Shown here: one piece after another, positions 9,801-17,174 of the stretch
How positions within the stretch are numbered: the first letter of the stretch is position 1
How the letters are laid out: each line of letters begins with the position of its first letter
Virus record (IMG/VR): IMGVR_UViG_3300017763_003712
Location: 1-28,393 of that record
Direction: 5' to 3' (one strand)
Source of the DNA: a virus
Length of the DNA stretch: 28,393 nucleotides
The notes under the pieces: model-generated
Database searches by the model: none
The model's input: the letters and a program-made list of their open reading frames with translations, nothing else
Told to the model about the DNA's origin: nothing
Translations under genes and position numbers: made by a program

Positions 9801-12800
9801 ATCGACAGCCTCATTAATTTTAAAAAATTGAATAAATCTGTAATCTTTAATCGCGTATTGGGTAGCTATAAGCGGTGACTTGTATCCGCCGTTACCCCTT
9901 ATGCCCTCTACTGCATTTTTACTCGCGGCCCATACTACATCAATGTCTCCAAAGGGTCCAGTTCTAAATTCTCTAACCGATTCAGCATCATCTTTACTAA
10001 CACCATTCAAGCCAAGCCGACTCCATTGCCCAGTAACGCCATTCGCAGTAGTGTTAAAGCCATTGATACCCGGTCTCCACGGCAAATAGCTGGAAGATTT
10101 AAGTAGATTGGTTTCTACTTCAGGCGCGGTATCCATTGAATGAACCCCTGCTAATTTAGAATCTTTCACTAAAGTGCCGACTGAAAATGTATTAGGATAT
10201 GTTTTGTTTGAATCAGTTGCTGGTGTAGGAACTACTGGAAGTGAGCTATTAGCAATTTTATTAAATCCAAAATTTGGGTCATGTTTTAAAATCGCATTGT
10301 TATAAACTGGTTTACCGTCAGCTCTTTCAATTTTTAAATTCTTAAATAGTGTACTAGGTACGTGTCCCTCTACTTTAGCAGTAGTCGCATCTGGACTATA
10401 GTGCCCAAGGAGAGCTATTCTAAACTTAGTTGAGGTTGGGTCAAACTTTGTAGACGAACGGCTAGTTTGATTTACGGGATATTTATTATATGAATATGGT
10501 GCGGTTCCAATTCGGGTATCATCTCTGCGTGGATTAAATCCACTAAAGTTAGCAGTAAACGTTCTCGACTGCCCTCCGGTTAGATTGACACCACCGGCTA
10601 TTCCCCAATTAAAGGTTTGCGCTAAGTCAGAGAAAATTCTATTACCAGCATCATCAATACTGCTAACGCCAGCATAAACCCTATTAGTTTTATCTGGCAA
10701 TAAATTTTCAATCTCTAATGATATATTGTATGTAGCATCTTCATCAATAGGTATTTCTAAAGGAATTTCTAACCATTGAGAATTACCATATAATACTAAT
10801 CCGCCAAAGGCTTCGTCGTAATCATACCCACCATGGTCAGCTCCGCTGTGCGAGAAATCGTTATAAGCAGTCACATATGGTGACCAGTCGTATCCAGTGA
10901 AATCAATTTTACTGAGATACTTTGGATCGCTAGCTTCTAATTCGCTTCTGTGCTCCACCCAAGCACCATTTATATATTCTGAAACAGCTCCATTTGCATT
11001 AATTCTTAATTTTTGATAGCCTGATGTGGGGTGAGCAATAACTACCGGATTACCCTTCAATACAGGTGTGTCAATACTAATTCTTTCTGTGCCGATGAAT
11101 GGATAATGTTCACATTTATCTGATGTAGTATATCTCAGTGATAATGACGGACTCACTTGCTGAGCATTGAGCGCCGACGCTAAACCCGAGTTCGTCACTG
11201 TTTGAGACTTTTCAAATATTCTGTTATGCCTTTTGTCGTATACAATACATTGTGCAGTTCGCTTTCTGCTCCATGTAGTAGTTGAATTGCGATACTGAGA
11301 ACTGCCTTTACTCTTTAACCATTCTCTTAAAAGTGGTTCTCCTTGACTATTATTTTCTAATCTACAAGAAGATGCATCCTGAGTATATACAATAGCAATC
11401 TCATTAGCTGAAATATTATCTAAGTGATTTACTAACTGCGATTCGGCGGCTTCGCTTTCAATGGTACTGTTGCCATACGTATCGTATGCTGCAGCCGAAT
11501 AAGTTTTAGTAGTTGGATTGAATACTATTATGTTATGTCCGCGATTTGCTTGGCCATAATTATATCCAAGGGCGGTAGATGAATTAACTAATGTTGCGGA
11601 GCCAGATGCATTTTGAGCGGTAAGGTCTGGAAATATACCAGTACCTAGATTTGTGCCCGATAGCAATGTATTACCATCAGCTCTAAGACGGGCAATGTGC
11701 CAAGTTCCGTGTGTCGCTCCAGTTACAACCTCAGAAATATTTTCTTTCTTTATAACGTAAGTAGAATCACCGTCAGTGTGTCTGTAACTACCAAGCCTAT
11801 TGGCAGAATATGCTCTATCAAAATCAGAGTTTGTTGCACTGCTTATTGTAATAACCGACAATAAATCAAAAGTAGTACTAGGTCTTGCGACAGTTCTATC
11901 TGTAAAAGTAACGCCCCTAGCATACACATCCTTTGAATCTAATTGTGTTCCTACAACTCTGAATACTGTATCTACAGCCTTTTGTTCTGCTGTAGCTGTT
12001 ACGCCGTTATCTGTAACCAATACGGAAACCTGTTTCTGACCATTTGGCAAATCATCAATTTGTTTAATTGATAATTCTCTTTCGTAGCCATCTTGACCTG
12101 TCCATTTTGTACCAGCTACATATTTATCACTACCAGATTCCTTTAATTTAAAAGACAATTCAATTTCGGAATCTTTAGTAATCCTTGCGCCAGTACGTAT
12201 ACCGGTTCCATTACCATCTAAAGAAATATATTTGTCTTCGTATGCTAATGAATTAATACTGTTCAGAATAGCGTTATTGGTATGTCCTTTTAGTGTAAAG
12301 CCTGCTGAATCACCATTAGTATCGATACCACCGTCACCGATTTGTTTTATTCTTAGTCCACTGTCGTGGTCATAGAACGTATCTTTTTTGCTATTAAAGT
12401 TAGGTTGAGTCGTTTTGTAAAATGCTGAGAATTTCTCATATAGAATAATCTCTAACAATACATTAAAGAAGTATTCCAACCAACCCGGCTGCCATTTTGG
12501 TGAGTGTTGGCCCTTTGCGACAGTCTGTTGAATAGCAGAAAGCCATACGCGTACACCATCAGCAACATTAATTCTTAATGGATCGCTATCTTTAGCTCGT
12601 CTAGATTCTAGTTCTAAGTACAACGCGGTAAAGAACTTTAAACCAGACGGGTGAATAAGTTTATTATAATCAGTATCCCATCTATCAACAGATAGGTTTG
12701 TTCTGATTACATATGAAAATTCTTGAAAGTAATCGCTATCGTGAAGTTTATTTACATCAGATAAAAATCCTTTTGTTCCGGCCCAAGATATTTTTCTAGG

Positions 12801-14852
12801 GTATGAACTTCCACTGGAAGAAAGCCCAAAATTAGTTTCTACTATTGGGCTGCTAGCACTTCCAAACCCTTTTAACGCTGACGCGATAATCAGGTTCCGT
12901 CCCTTATTTGTAAAGTTGGTACTTCCATTATTATCAAAATCAATATCAATTATCTTGTTTAAGCCTGGTAATGACTTGGAGTTAACGTAATTTTTCAGCT
13001 CGGCGTCAGTACATACTCTATCATAAAAAGCAAACTGGTAAAAATATAATTCGCCATCTGGGTTTAAACCTTTTTCGCCACTTGTACCTGTTGAACCACC
13101 ATTATGGCAATACCCAAGCATCGATGGATATAGTGACATTTGATGATCGTTACGATCAATATTTCCGTTAGTTGATGGCGTTATAGATTGCGGGCCGTTA
13201 TCGGTCACGCCCGAATTTGTCATTGCAATTTTAACTACATCAAATGTAGTCATGATTCCGTTAGCTATTGTTGATTCTACAGTAATAGCTAATCTAATTC
13301 TTTGTCTACCTAAATTTGCGGTTTCTTGGAATGGAAATGCGCCTACGCCCGTTACATAGTTGTTAAATGTTTTACTAAAATCATTTTGATATTGACCAAA
13401 CCGGCCAGCAATATTAAGATTATTGCTACCATCGATTTTAATAGAAACCCCACCGTCTTTACCTGCGTCTAGGCTTAGCTCATTTGCGCTTGCAACATGA
13501 AGATTGCTCGCGGCGAAAAGCGGGGAGTATTTGTGTGCATTTTGCTGGTTAGAATTATATCCAGCGGGTGGAGTAGGGTCTTTTCTATAATTATTTCCAA
13601 ATTTAAAATCGATAAAGTATGTTGCTTTATTAACTTGCGAGTATGCACCCTGTTGGTAAAAAGCAATTCGTCTGTAATCCTCAAACCCTTTCTTATACCA
13701 GTATTTTTCTACTGTTGAAGATTCATCTGCAGTACCTTGGTATATGCCATCAGACGGTTTAAACAATACCTCTTTTGGATAAAATATAGAAGCAATCTCG
13801 TCAAAAAAGATTTTAAAGAAAGATTCGAGTGAAGCTTCACTGCCCCGTGTATTATAATATTCTACAACCTTTTTATATAGTGAATTTCTATCCAAATTTT
13901 TAGCTTCGGGTATGCCTTTAGCAATTTCTTTTGATATTCTTCCAAGATAGTCATCTGTAGTTTTATCGATGTCGTGCTCTTCTAAAATTCTTTTTACCAC
14001 ATTAGTGGGTGAAGCAATAACATCACTGATTGTAAATATAGTAGTACCAAGAATATCAATTTCAATAACATCATCAATCCTGTATCCTTGCCCTGGTTTA
14101 TTAGGAAAAACTGATACCGTTTTTCCCGTATCAACTACGATGTCTAATGTTAGGCCGGATCCGTGTCCGCCTATAGTTGGAACATTAGAAAAATTAATTA
14201 AATCGGTTTTTGTCGGCGTAATCGCGGTGGTTAATGCAATAGGATTAATTGTCCCTTTTGAATACGCAGCGGACGTTGTGATGTCTGCAGTAATAGTCGA
14301 TGCACTTACGTGCTCAGACCACAATACATTTTCTAAATTGTCAATTTTACTACCAATTGGGTCGACCAACCAATCTTTATCATAAAAATCGTATTTAACT
14401 TTACCATCAAGTATTGATAGCATTACCCAAGTATCATTATAAGCAGTTCGATTAGAGTCGAGCCTCATTATAAAATACTCTGGCTGAATAAGACCTCTAT
14501 AAACTATAGTTCCTTTCGCTGATTGAGGAAAATTGCTCGCTACAATTTCTTCATCTGTTAATTTACTATATTGCTGATTATAAGTTGATGGGACAAATGA
14601 TTTTACATCAAGTCCAAGTCGTGCATCAGATTCTTTTAAATCTGCATATTGAAGTTCTTCACCGGAGCCAGTATTAATAATACTAATTCCGTTAACGACC
14701 CCATCAATATTCATATAATCGTAATACTCTGTCAGAAGAGTAATAAGATTACTTGCATTGCCTCTCAACTGCTCGGGTATGAGCGACTCTACGCGAGAAG
14801 ACTCAGTATTGTGTGGTTGAATTGCAAATGATTCAATAGCTTCGTGTGACAT
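3813..14852 (-). CDS. 7: Giant gp7-like baseplate wedge protein (3679 aa) with multi-domain extension
   Basis: T4 gp7 has 1032 residues; this protein has 3679. Two blocks identify it. Residues about 270-370 contain VVEYYNTRGSEASLESFFKI and FYPKEVLFKPSDG (T4: FYSTKGIEASYKFLFKVLYN). Residues about 720-752 contain RWDTDYNKLIHPSGLKFF (T4: RWKSDVIRFVHPVGFGF). In T4 these blocks are much closer; here a LamG-like domain (about 400-690, with FAFYDRVCTDAELKNYV) lies between them. Downstream come an ILEI/FAM3-like domain (about 1100-1215), a pair of related beta-sandwich modules (about 1589-1840 and 2688-3068, both ending in a PRID...PS motif), a PKD-like IDWGDGT followed by BspA-like repeats (about 3140-3390), and a C-terminal beta repeat (about 3418-3600). 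Small glycine beta motifs (GQGYRIDDV, GSGYTNGTY) also occur. The gene lies between gp6 and gp8 as in T4, with a 6-base gap to gp6. No strong Shine-Dalgarno is visible. The gp7 assignment is firm; the modules are read by eye. Confidence 0.85.
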   Translation of the reverse strand: MSHEAIESFAIQPHNTESSRVESLIPEQLRGNASNLITLLTEYYDYMNIDGVVNGISIINTGSGEELQYADLKESDARLGLDVKSFVPSTYNQQYSKLTDEEIVASNFPQSAKGTIVYRGLIQPEYFIMRLDSNRTAYNDTWVMLSILDGKVKYDFYDKDWLVDPIGSKIDNLENVLWSEHVSASTITADITTSAAYSKGTINPIALTTAITPTKTDLINFSNVPTIGGHGSGLTLDIVVDTGKTVSVFPNKPGQGYRIDDVIEIDILGTTIFTISDVIASPTNVVKRILEEHDIDKTTDDYLGRISKEIAKGIPEAKNLDRNSLYKKVVEYYNTRGSEASLESFFKIFFDEIASIFYPKEVLFKPSDGIYQGTADESSTVEKYWYKKGFEDYRRIAFYQQGAYSQVNKATYFIDFKFGNNYRKDPTPPAGYNSNQQNAHKYSPLFAASNLHVASANELSLDAGKDGGVSIKIDGSNNLNIAGRFGQYQNDFSKTFNNYVTGVGAFPFQETANLGRQRIRLAITVESTIANGIMTTFDVVKIAMTNSGVTDNGPQSITPSTNGNIDRNDHQMSLYPSMLGYCHNGGSTGTSGEKGLNPDGELYFYQFAFYDRVCTDAELKNYVNSKSLPGLNKIIDIDFDNNGSTNFTNKGRNLIIASALKGFGSASSPIVETNFGLSSSGSSYPRKISWAGTKGFLSDVNKLHDSDYFQEFSYVIRTNLSVDRWDTDYNKLIHPSGLKFFTALYLELESRRAKDSDPLRINVADGVRVWLSAIQQTVAKGQHSPKWQPGWLEYFFNVLLEIILYEKFSAFYKTTQPNFNSKKDTFYDHDSGLRIKQIGDGGIDTNGDSAGFTLKGHTNNAILNSINSLAYEDKYISLDGNGTGIRTGARITKDSEIELSFKLKESGSDKYVAGTKWTGQDGYERELSIKQIDDLPNGQKQVSVLVTDNGVTATAEQKAVDTVFRVVGTQLDSKDVYARGVTFTDRTVARPSTTFDLLSVITISSATNSDFDRAYSANRLGSYRHTDGDSTYVIKKENISEVVTGATHGTWHIARLRADGNTLLSGTNLGTGIFPDLTAQNASGSATLVNSSTALGYNYGQANRGHNIIVFNPTTKTYSAAAYDTYGNSTIESEAAESQLVNHLDNISANEIAIVYTQDASSCRLENNSQGEPLLREWLKSKGSSQYRNSTTTWSRKRTAQCIVYDKRHNRIFEKSQTVTNSGLASALNAQQVSPSLSLRYTTSDKCEHYPFIGTERISIDTPVLKGNPVVIAHPTSGYQKLRINANGAVSEYINGAWVEHRSELEASDPKYLSKIDFTGYDWSPYVTAYNDFSHSGADHGGYDYDEAFGGLVLYGNSQWLEIPLEIPIDEDATYNISLEIENLLPDKTNRVYAGVSSIDDAGNRIFSDLAQTFNWGIAGGVNLTGGQSRTFTANFSGFNPRRDDTRIGTAPYSYNKYPVNQTSRSSTKFDPTSTKFRIALLGHYSPDATTAKVEGHVPSTLFKNLKIERADGKPVYNNAILKHDPNFGFNKIANSSLPVVPTPATDSNKTYPNTFSVGTLVKDSKLAGVHSMDTAPEVETNLLKSSSYLPWRPGINGFNTTANGVTGQWSRLGLNGVSKDDAESVREFRTGPFGDIDVVWAASKNAVEGIRGNGGYKSPLIATQYAIKDYRFIQFFKINEAVDGKLYFGAYPYTSTSSGVRGNVVLKRNNTTTTNPYFFSFDLNSLPDGIEVGKWYMAVGYITKADGSDGTYNKNFFKRTEAESLSYNDYSDGGVYSVETKNKISSIIGAEFSLGTDTNALLIRSFLYRAITSGNEIEFARPRIDYLDENNEAPSVHSLLHNNVLPHQLSKYPTNIDVRDIYSTNKSDEEEVKYLITETDKVGISFDRLTSDSPAHKPIPATETSTDYTPLTYNGGIEVLELNNTISLGGDSAQALKATTPRSFRRTGDASRSALVGTISEHILLTDGQFTITDKDGVDITSSFGSGLELAYRAGRRGSYGQIDLLTDITGFDEYDRFVIPNAEIGNLSGLSDITLIVDTVGNGEINTEHNALASNTHDRPLYLTRDVKFSTNEPVNKGELGAYVSDDFRWESDRAYEISFNATKINDKNIPANLFLSAGKIGKYFPIRRSSPSSCVGNPNADLGGTGNHGTGPHEFKFNSSLEGICRIYLYIGDAEGGYSFAHNGHQLRVDDTNADSISRTRTPVDYYKSDSTTIRTVPDANNQLNNITSESEFYSLYVFESEFLSIGENILQLYNRDSGDGISGSGGFVKVEPLDNGLIVEGANTHKLYIPADENDPKILIDHIVDRDQTRTGNSSAINTAIADLERLYEYNWKLENFKVRVKRKRVYQGNFQCIVANAPDAGFIGGTNQHPDFYTEFYRPVDVSSIAATDGMTKYGGSLIVPALENRTLDSADVGQEYHSSGNPYLGVPKGKYGALKYIASSSVLHYVSLGDESGGFGIGELYNPGEIYEVTGKIYIPSTNTKLEQIHVMAGINQRATDEISGQYVYDDTGNPLFSNLSGEFQIMTGDLAGYDAYGTEPVVVTEKGNWIPFTHKFIAPSVQQDPRPIVRFVTTLKDNALRGYAGYTGDASGEYFYIKDVNIKEGFDSDIVKGKDEIDERRETIIDLKDNVDYDISLNTLKTNDEACVAIDIKHPADTNFYNVKGDKNTNLGDFDLNALPIIESNLLAGNLPFTVGTGTNNNFEALGNPIAFNSGSNSPFRTTQENVQLEGVTPFGSTDVLWEARNKDGDWAKLSSIFLSGTGYVAGSGYTNGTYTNVEITDSPNDSDAAGVGAKATIVVSGGKPTSITITDGGVNYGKTTAAGVFETQVVNILVKIKAGQTLTTSGTEFIGTANLVSGTINTSSGKVISFADGGFISPQVDVDTRKTYRMSVWVKASDVRYAAGVNPYDTTDGGIKIVRWKGLNDSGATLEAINITSGDEINTPTFIDDFDFGLNSTTTSSPDGNPLNENQWFLVVGHIRPFGHAGTTDHEDSGIYLPSTNPLKVRTLPASASRGDWKFNSAMTKIQLTVLQNANPLNAEHPVQFYAPRIDEVNGLEPSIEELTSGKAKYKLGADDYEKKIQIINWKTPILNADEAISNYSHIIEGQDFSVTIDEIKNGIEYSDEINGSLISTGAPVETLVEIEIPASGGTNTNMIILPFQKDQSSNGHNISIDWGDGTSNQVDTSRDRDLYHVYTETASPQRFIIRVSGTYHKFNVGSINTSGPAAATGITATQLTAARANFKTHLRKFYLGDSALVQGGSTSTSLSLKGCTGLTDFISIKGISNTSNLTNLRTLFENCSSLRHIDVRGLDTTNVTTLNAAFKNIGSGVKLVGFHKLNLSSLSRATVGPEIDFAGTTFNSDELSRCYVSWANNAYFTLPTGTIEDATGTFGVAPTAKSSVFTFDRNQTASASATFAIDGFRDGYTNTIADLNIGDVLTCTASTWPSGTITITNIDVPNSQITISSAPTGNLSNNVVIKRAYINGDTKLGVHTITGNSGNSMSSLSTGMVVTSTNANFPTGTVTIVSIGQSAIELSSPLTGDIGNGKSIIFKETTIRLAGPPTGTIVNGMRVTGTGRNGTFKVVDASDQQNPIVDIAVNPVSGNALTFNDTDTSDIKFTMGSTKYFAGAQYDSPNDTTPTNIVSNARTLLVTAVSGGGKSIEITDGGVESGDFDF

Positions 14853-14858
14853 ATTTTA

Positions 14859-16718
14859 TTAATCTCGTGAGACTGTAGTATAACTAGCTAGACCAGAAGA
14901 ACCAGCAATACTGATATTATCAATATCTCCTTGTATATTAGTTCTTTCCACGTCTATTTGTAAAATTTTCTTTCTTTGTGAAATTATATCATCGGCTGCC
15001 GGTCTAACTTCTACTCGTAATGATTCGTTAACGTCATTCTGCAAATCTGATAAATCGACTAAACCTGTATTAGGATAGAGATAACCAACATTTGCATTAA
15101 TAATAACAACCCGACCATTGGAGTCTATTTGGTACGCATAGATTTGTCGTTTTTCGCTATCACCTGGAATGTGTTTATCCGCAAGAATTGCTTCCTTTCC
15201 TCCAATTATAATTGAAGACGTTGCAATCATTGATTCGGACTGGTCAATCTTTCCATCAATCGTAAATCCAAAATCTACCTGAGCAGTATCTAAAGAACTC
15301 GCTGTAATGTTTACTAATTTATATGCGTATACTCTAGCGATATTGTTCAAGATAGCCGGATTAGCTGCGTCGATTGAAGCTAATAAATTAGAGTGTCGGT
15401 ATACACCGTCAAAATTGTTTAGTTTCGATTGATTGTAATTAATTAGTGTTTGCTTAATAGTAGAAATTAATCCGCCTAAAGATGTACTAGTACCACTTGG
15501 GTCGTATTTAAAGAAAACTTCAAAATATATATATGTGTATTCGGGGTCAACAATAACTGGAGTTATACCAACCATCTTTTTAGACTCAAGCAATGAAAGA
15601 ATTTCAGCTTTCTGTAAAGTAGTTAAATACGGAGCGGCGGTCGGTTTAGCTGAAATATAAACTTTACCGAATTGTGGAATAGGTTCTGTTTCGCCGCCCC
15701 ATGCCGCAACGTTGTCAAGCCCTGAAAAGCTTTTCATAATGATTGACTTATAGTCGTCAGATGTTACAGCTCTTTCCTGTGAGATAAAGGATAATGGGGC
15801 GTTATATTTAATTGAATTAATATCTTCTACCTGATTACCTCCAGCTGCTTTTGCTGTAGTAGTAACTATCGCCGAGCCTGATTCGTATTCTAATCCACTT
15901 TGACCATCGGTAAAATTGAATAGAGAAGCTCCATTTGTTAAAGGCCCTTCGGAAACCAAATATGTAAGTCTAACTAGACCCGAGGCTGCAGGTCTTGCAC
16001 CAAAAAGATTATTACCAAAGCGGATTTCAAAATTGCCATCTGCATTTTCATCTACAAAATAAATTTTTGAAGTACCATCTACGTTTGGAAATTCGGTAAA
16101 TTTATTATAGGCTTGCTGAGTACCATTGACCGCTGCAATTGTTGGAAAGACTTCTACTTTTAATGTTGAGGTATCTGCATTCTGCGCGTTAATAACAAAT
16201 CTTTGGTCATAACTATTATCGATTGTGTAATTCTCTACTCGAGTAGTACCCTGTTTAATAATTAGATTATTAAACGTAAAGGTTTCTTGAGATTCGTCTT
16301 TTTGAGCAACTGTAATCTCGGCTGTTTCAAATGAATAAGTTGTAGAATCAATACTAGTAGTAAATTGAGTACCTTGAGGAAGGGTGAGTGTGCTATTACT
16401 AGCTCCTTGTTTCGAACTCAATACTAATTTTATTGATGCTGATGGTGCAGTTACAGACTTAGGAGTATATCCAAGGAGCTTCGCGCGGGAAACAACATTA
16501 CCACGAACCTGAGCGGAATCAAGAAAGGATTCGTTCATTGCCATGTGAGCATTAACCGCATTATAATGTGTATTATATGCAAGAATGTCCATTATGTGAT
16601 CAAGGCCAGAGCCTGAAAAATCATAGTCCGTAAATGGACCTCCGCTGCGTTTAAAATAGTCAATAAGATTAGCTTTAATCTTATCAAAATCTAGTTCTGT
16701 TGTATTAAATTGTGACAT
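14859..16718 (-). CDS. 6: Baseplate wedge subunit gp6
   Basis: This 619-residue protein matches T4 gp6 (660 residues), which forms the inner ring holding the six wedges together and belongs to the gpJ-like baseplate family. Residues about 10-95 carry the hallmark: IKANLIDYF, then DYDFSGSGLDHIMDILAYNT and NESFLDSAQVRGNVVSRAKL, closely matching T4 EFLDYDFEGSRLNVLCDLLAYNT and YESFMRTANLRSSVVQAA. The central region has the expected sheet-rich part (FEIRFGNNLFGARP), an AVTSDDYKSII block matching T4 VTATDYDTFV, and YISAKPTAAPYLTTLQKAEI matching T4 AAKPKSGLYLTTVQREDI. It follows gp25 by one base, so the pair is translationally coupled. The length is close to normal and I see no broken motif. Confidence 0.95.
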   Translation of the reverse strand: MSQFNTTELDFDKIKANLIDYFKRSGGPFTDYDFSGSGLDHIMDILAYNTHYNAVNAHMAMNESFLDSAQVRGNVVSRAKLLGYTPKSVTAPSASIKLVLSSKQGASNSTLTLPQGTQFTTSIDSTTYSFETAEITVAQKDESQETFTFNNLIIKQGTTRVENYTIDNSYDQRFVINAQNADTSTLKVEVFPTIAAVNGTQQAYNKFTEFPNVDGTSKIYFVDENADGNFEIRFGNNLFGARPAASGLVRLTYLVSEGPLTNGASLFNFTDGQSGLEYESGSAIVTTTAKAAGGNQVEDINSIKYNAPLSFISQERAVTSDDYKSIIMKSFSGLDNVAAWGGETEPIPQFGKVYISAKPTAAPYLTTLQKAEILSLLESKKMVGITPVIVDPEYTYIYFEVFFKYDPSGTSTSLGGLISTIKQTLINYNQSKLNNFDGVYRHSNLLASIDAANPAILNNIARVYAYKLVNITASSLDTAQVDFGFTIDGKIDQSESMIATSSIIIGGKEAILADKHIPGDSEKRQIYAYQIDSNGRVVIINANVGYLYPNTGLVDLSDLQNDVNESLRVEVRPAADDIISQRKKILQIDVERTNIQGDIDNISIAGSSGLASYTTVSRD

Positions 16719-16719
16719 A

Positions 16720-17154
16720 TTATCTTAATCTTTCTAAGTAAAAATCTATAGTTTGATCGCCCGGTGTACCAATAACATTAAAATGTACACTAACGGCCAT
16801 AGCATTCAATTCTGCGTTGTCCTGTATGTTAACTTTTATCTTACCTACTCTAGGCTCTAGGCTCGAGATCATATCTTTAATTTTATTTCTAATAGACTCG
16901 AATGTATAGACATCTACATTATCAAACAATTGTTCAAATATACCACTGCCTATATTTGGGTTAAACAATCTTTCACCTCTTTGGGTTAGTAGCAAATTTT
17001 TAACAGACTGTTTAACTGCATCAATATCAGTAATAGGCCGGATATCATTATATGCGGGATGTGGCTTAAAAGATAAATCTAAATCGGCAAAAACCCGATC
17101 TTGCTTGACCGAGATATTCGACGCGCCATTGTTATTATAATCCGAATAAGCCAT
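16720..17154 (-). CDS. 25: Baseplate wedge subunit gp25
   Basis: At 144 residues this is close to T4 gp25 (132 residues), a wedge component with the gp25/GPW fold that links the wedge ring to the sheath. The core is clear: DAVKQSVKNLLLTQRGERLF, then NPNIGSGIFEQLFDNVDVYT, SLEPRVGKIKVNI and a final strand HFNVIGTPGDQTIDFYLERL. T4 has the matching KNSLLGIITTRKGSRPFDPEFGCDLSDQLF and NYEPRIDKLAVNV. The first 25 residues are extra. A late-promoter octamer ends 6 bases before the ATG and there is no Shine-Dalgarno. The stop is one base from the gp6 ATG. Confidence 0.95.
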   Translation of the reverse strand: MAYSDYNNNGASNISVKQDRVFADLDLSFKPHPAYNDIRPITDIDAVKQSVKNLLLTQRGERLFNPNIGSGIFEQLFDNVDVYTFESIRNKIKDMISSLEPRVGKIKVNIQDNAELNAMAVSVHFNVIGTPGDQTIDFYLERLR

Positions 17155-17160
17155 ATCAAC

Positions 17161-17168
17161 TATTTATA
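17161..17168 (-). promoter_or_regulatory. Late promoter (TATAAATA) at gp25 start
   Basis: An exact TATAAATA on the minus strand lies in the 20-base gap between the 535-residue gene and gp25. Initiation roughly 6-7 bases downstream would fall on or next to the gp25 ATG, which would give a nearly leaderless gp25 message. The match is certain; its use is inferred. Confidence 0.6.
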
Positions 17169-17174
17169 AGACTT

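Noticed and set aside
13969-14385. 138-codon open frame on the plus strand
   Set aside because: Antisense to the conserved N-terminal part of the gp7-like gene, with no ribosome site or motif of note.
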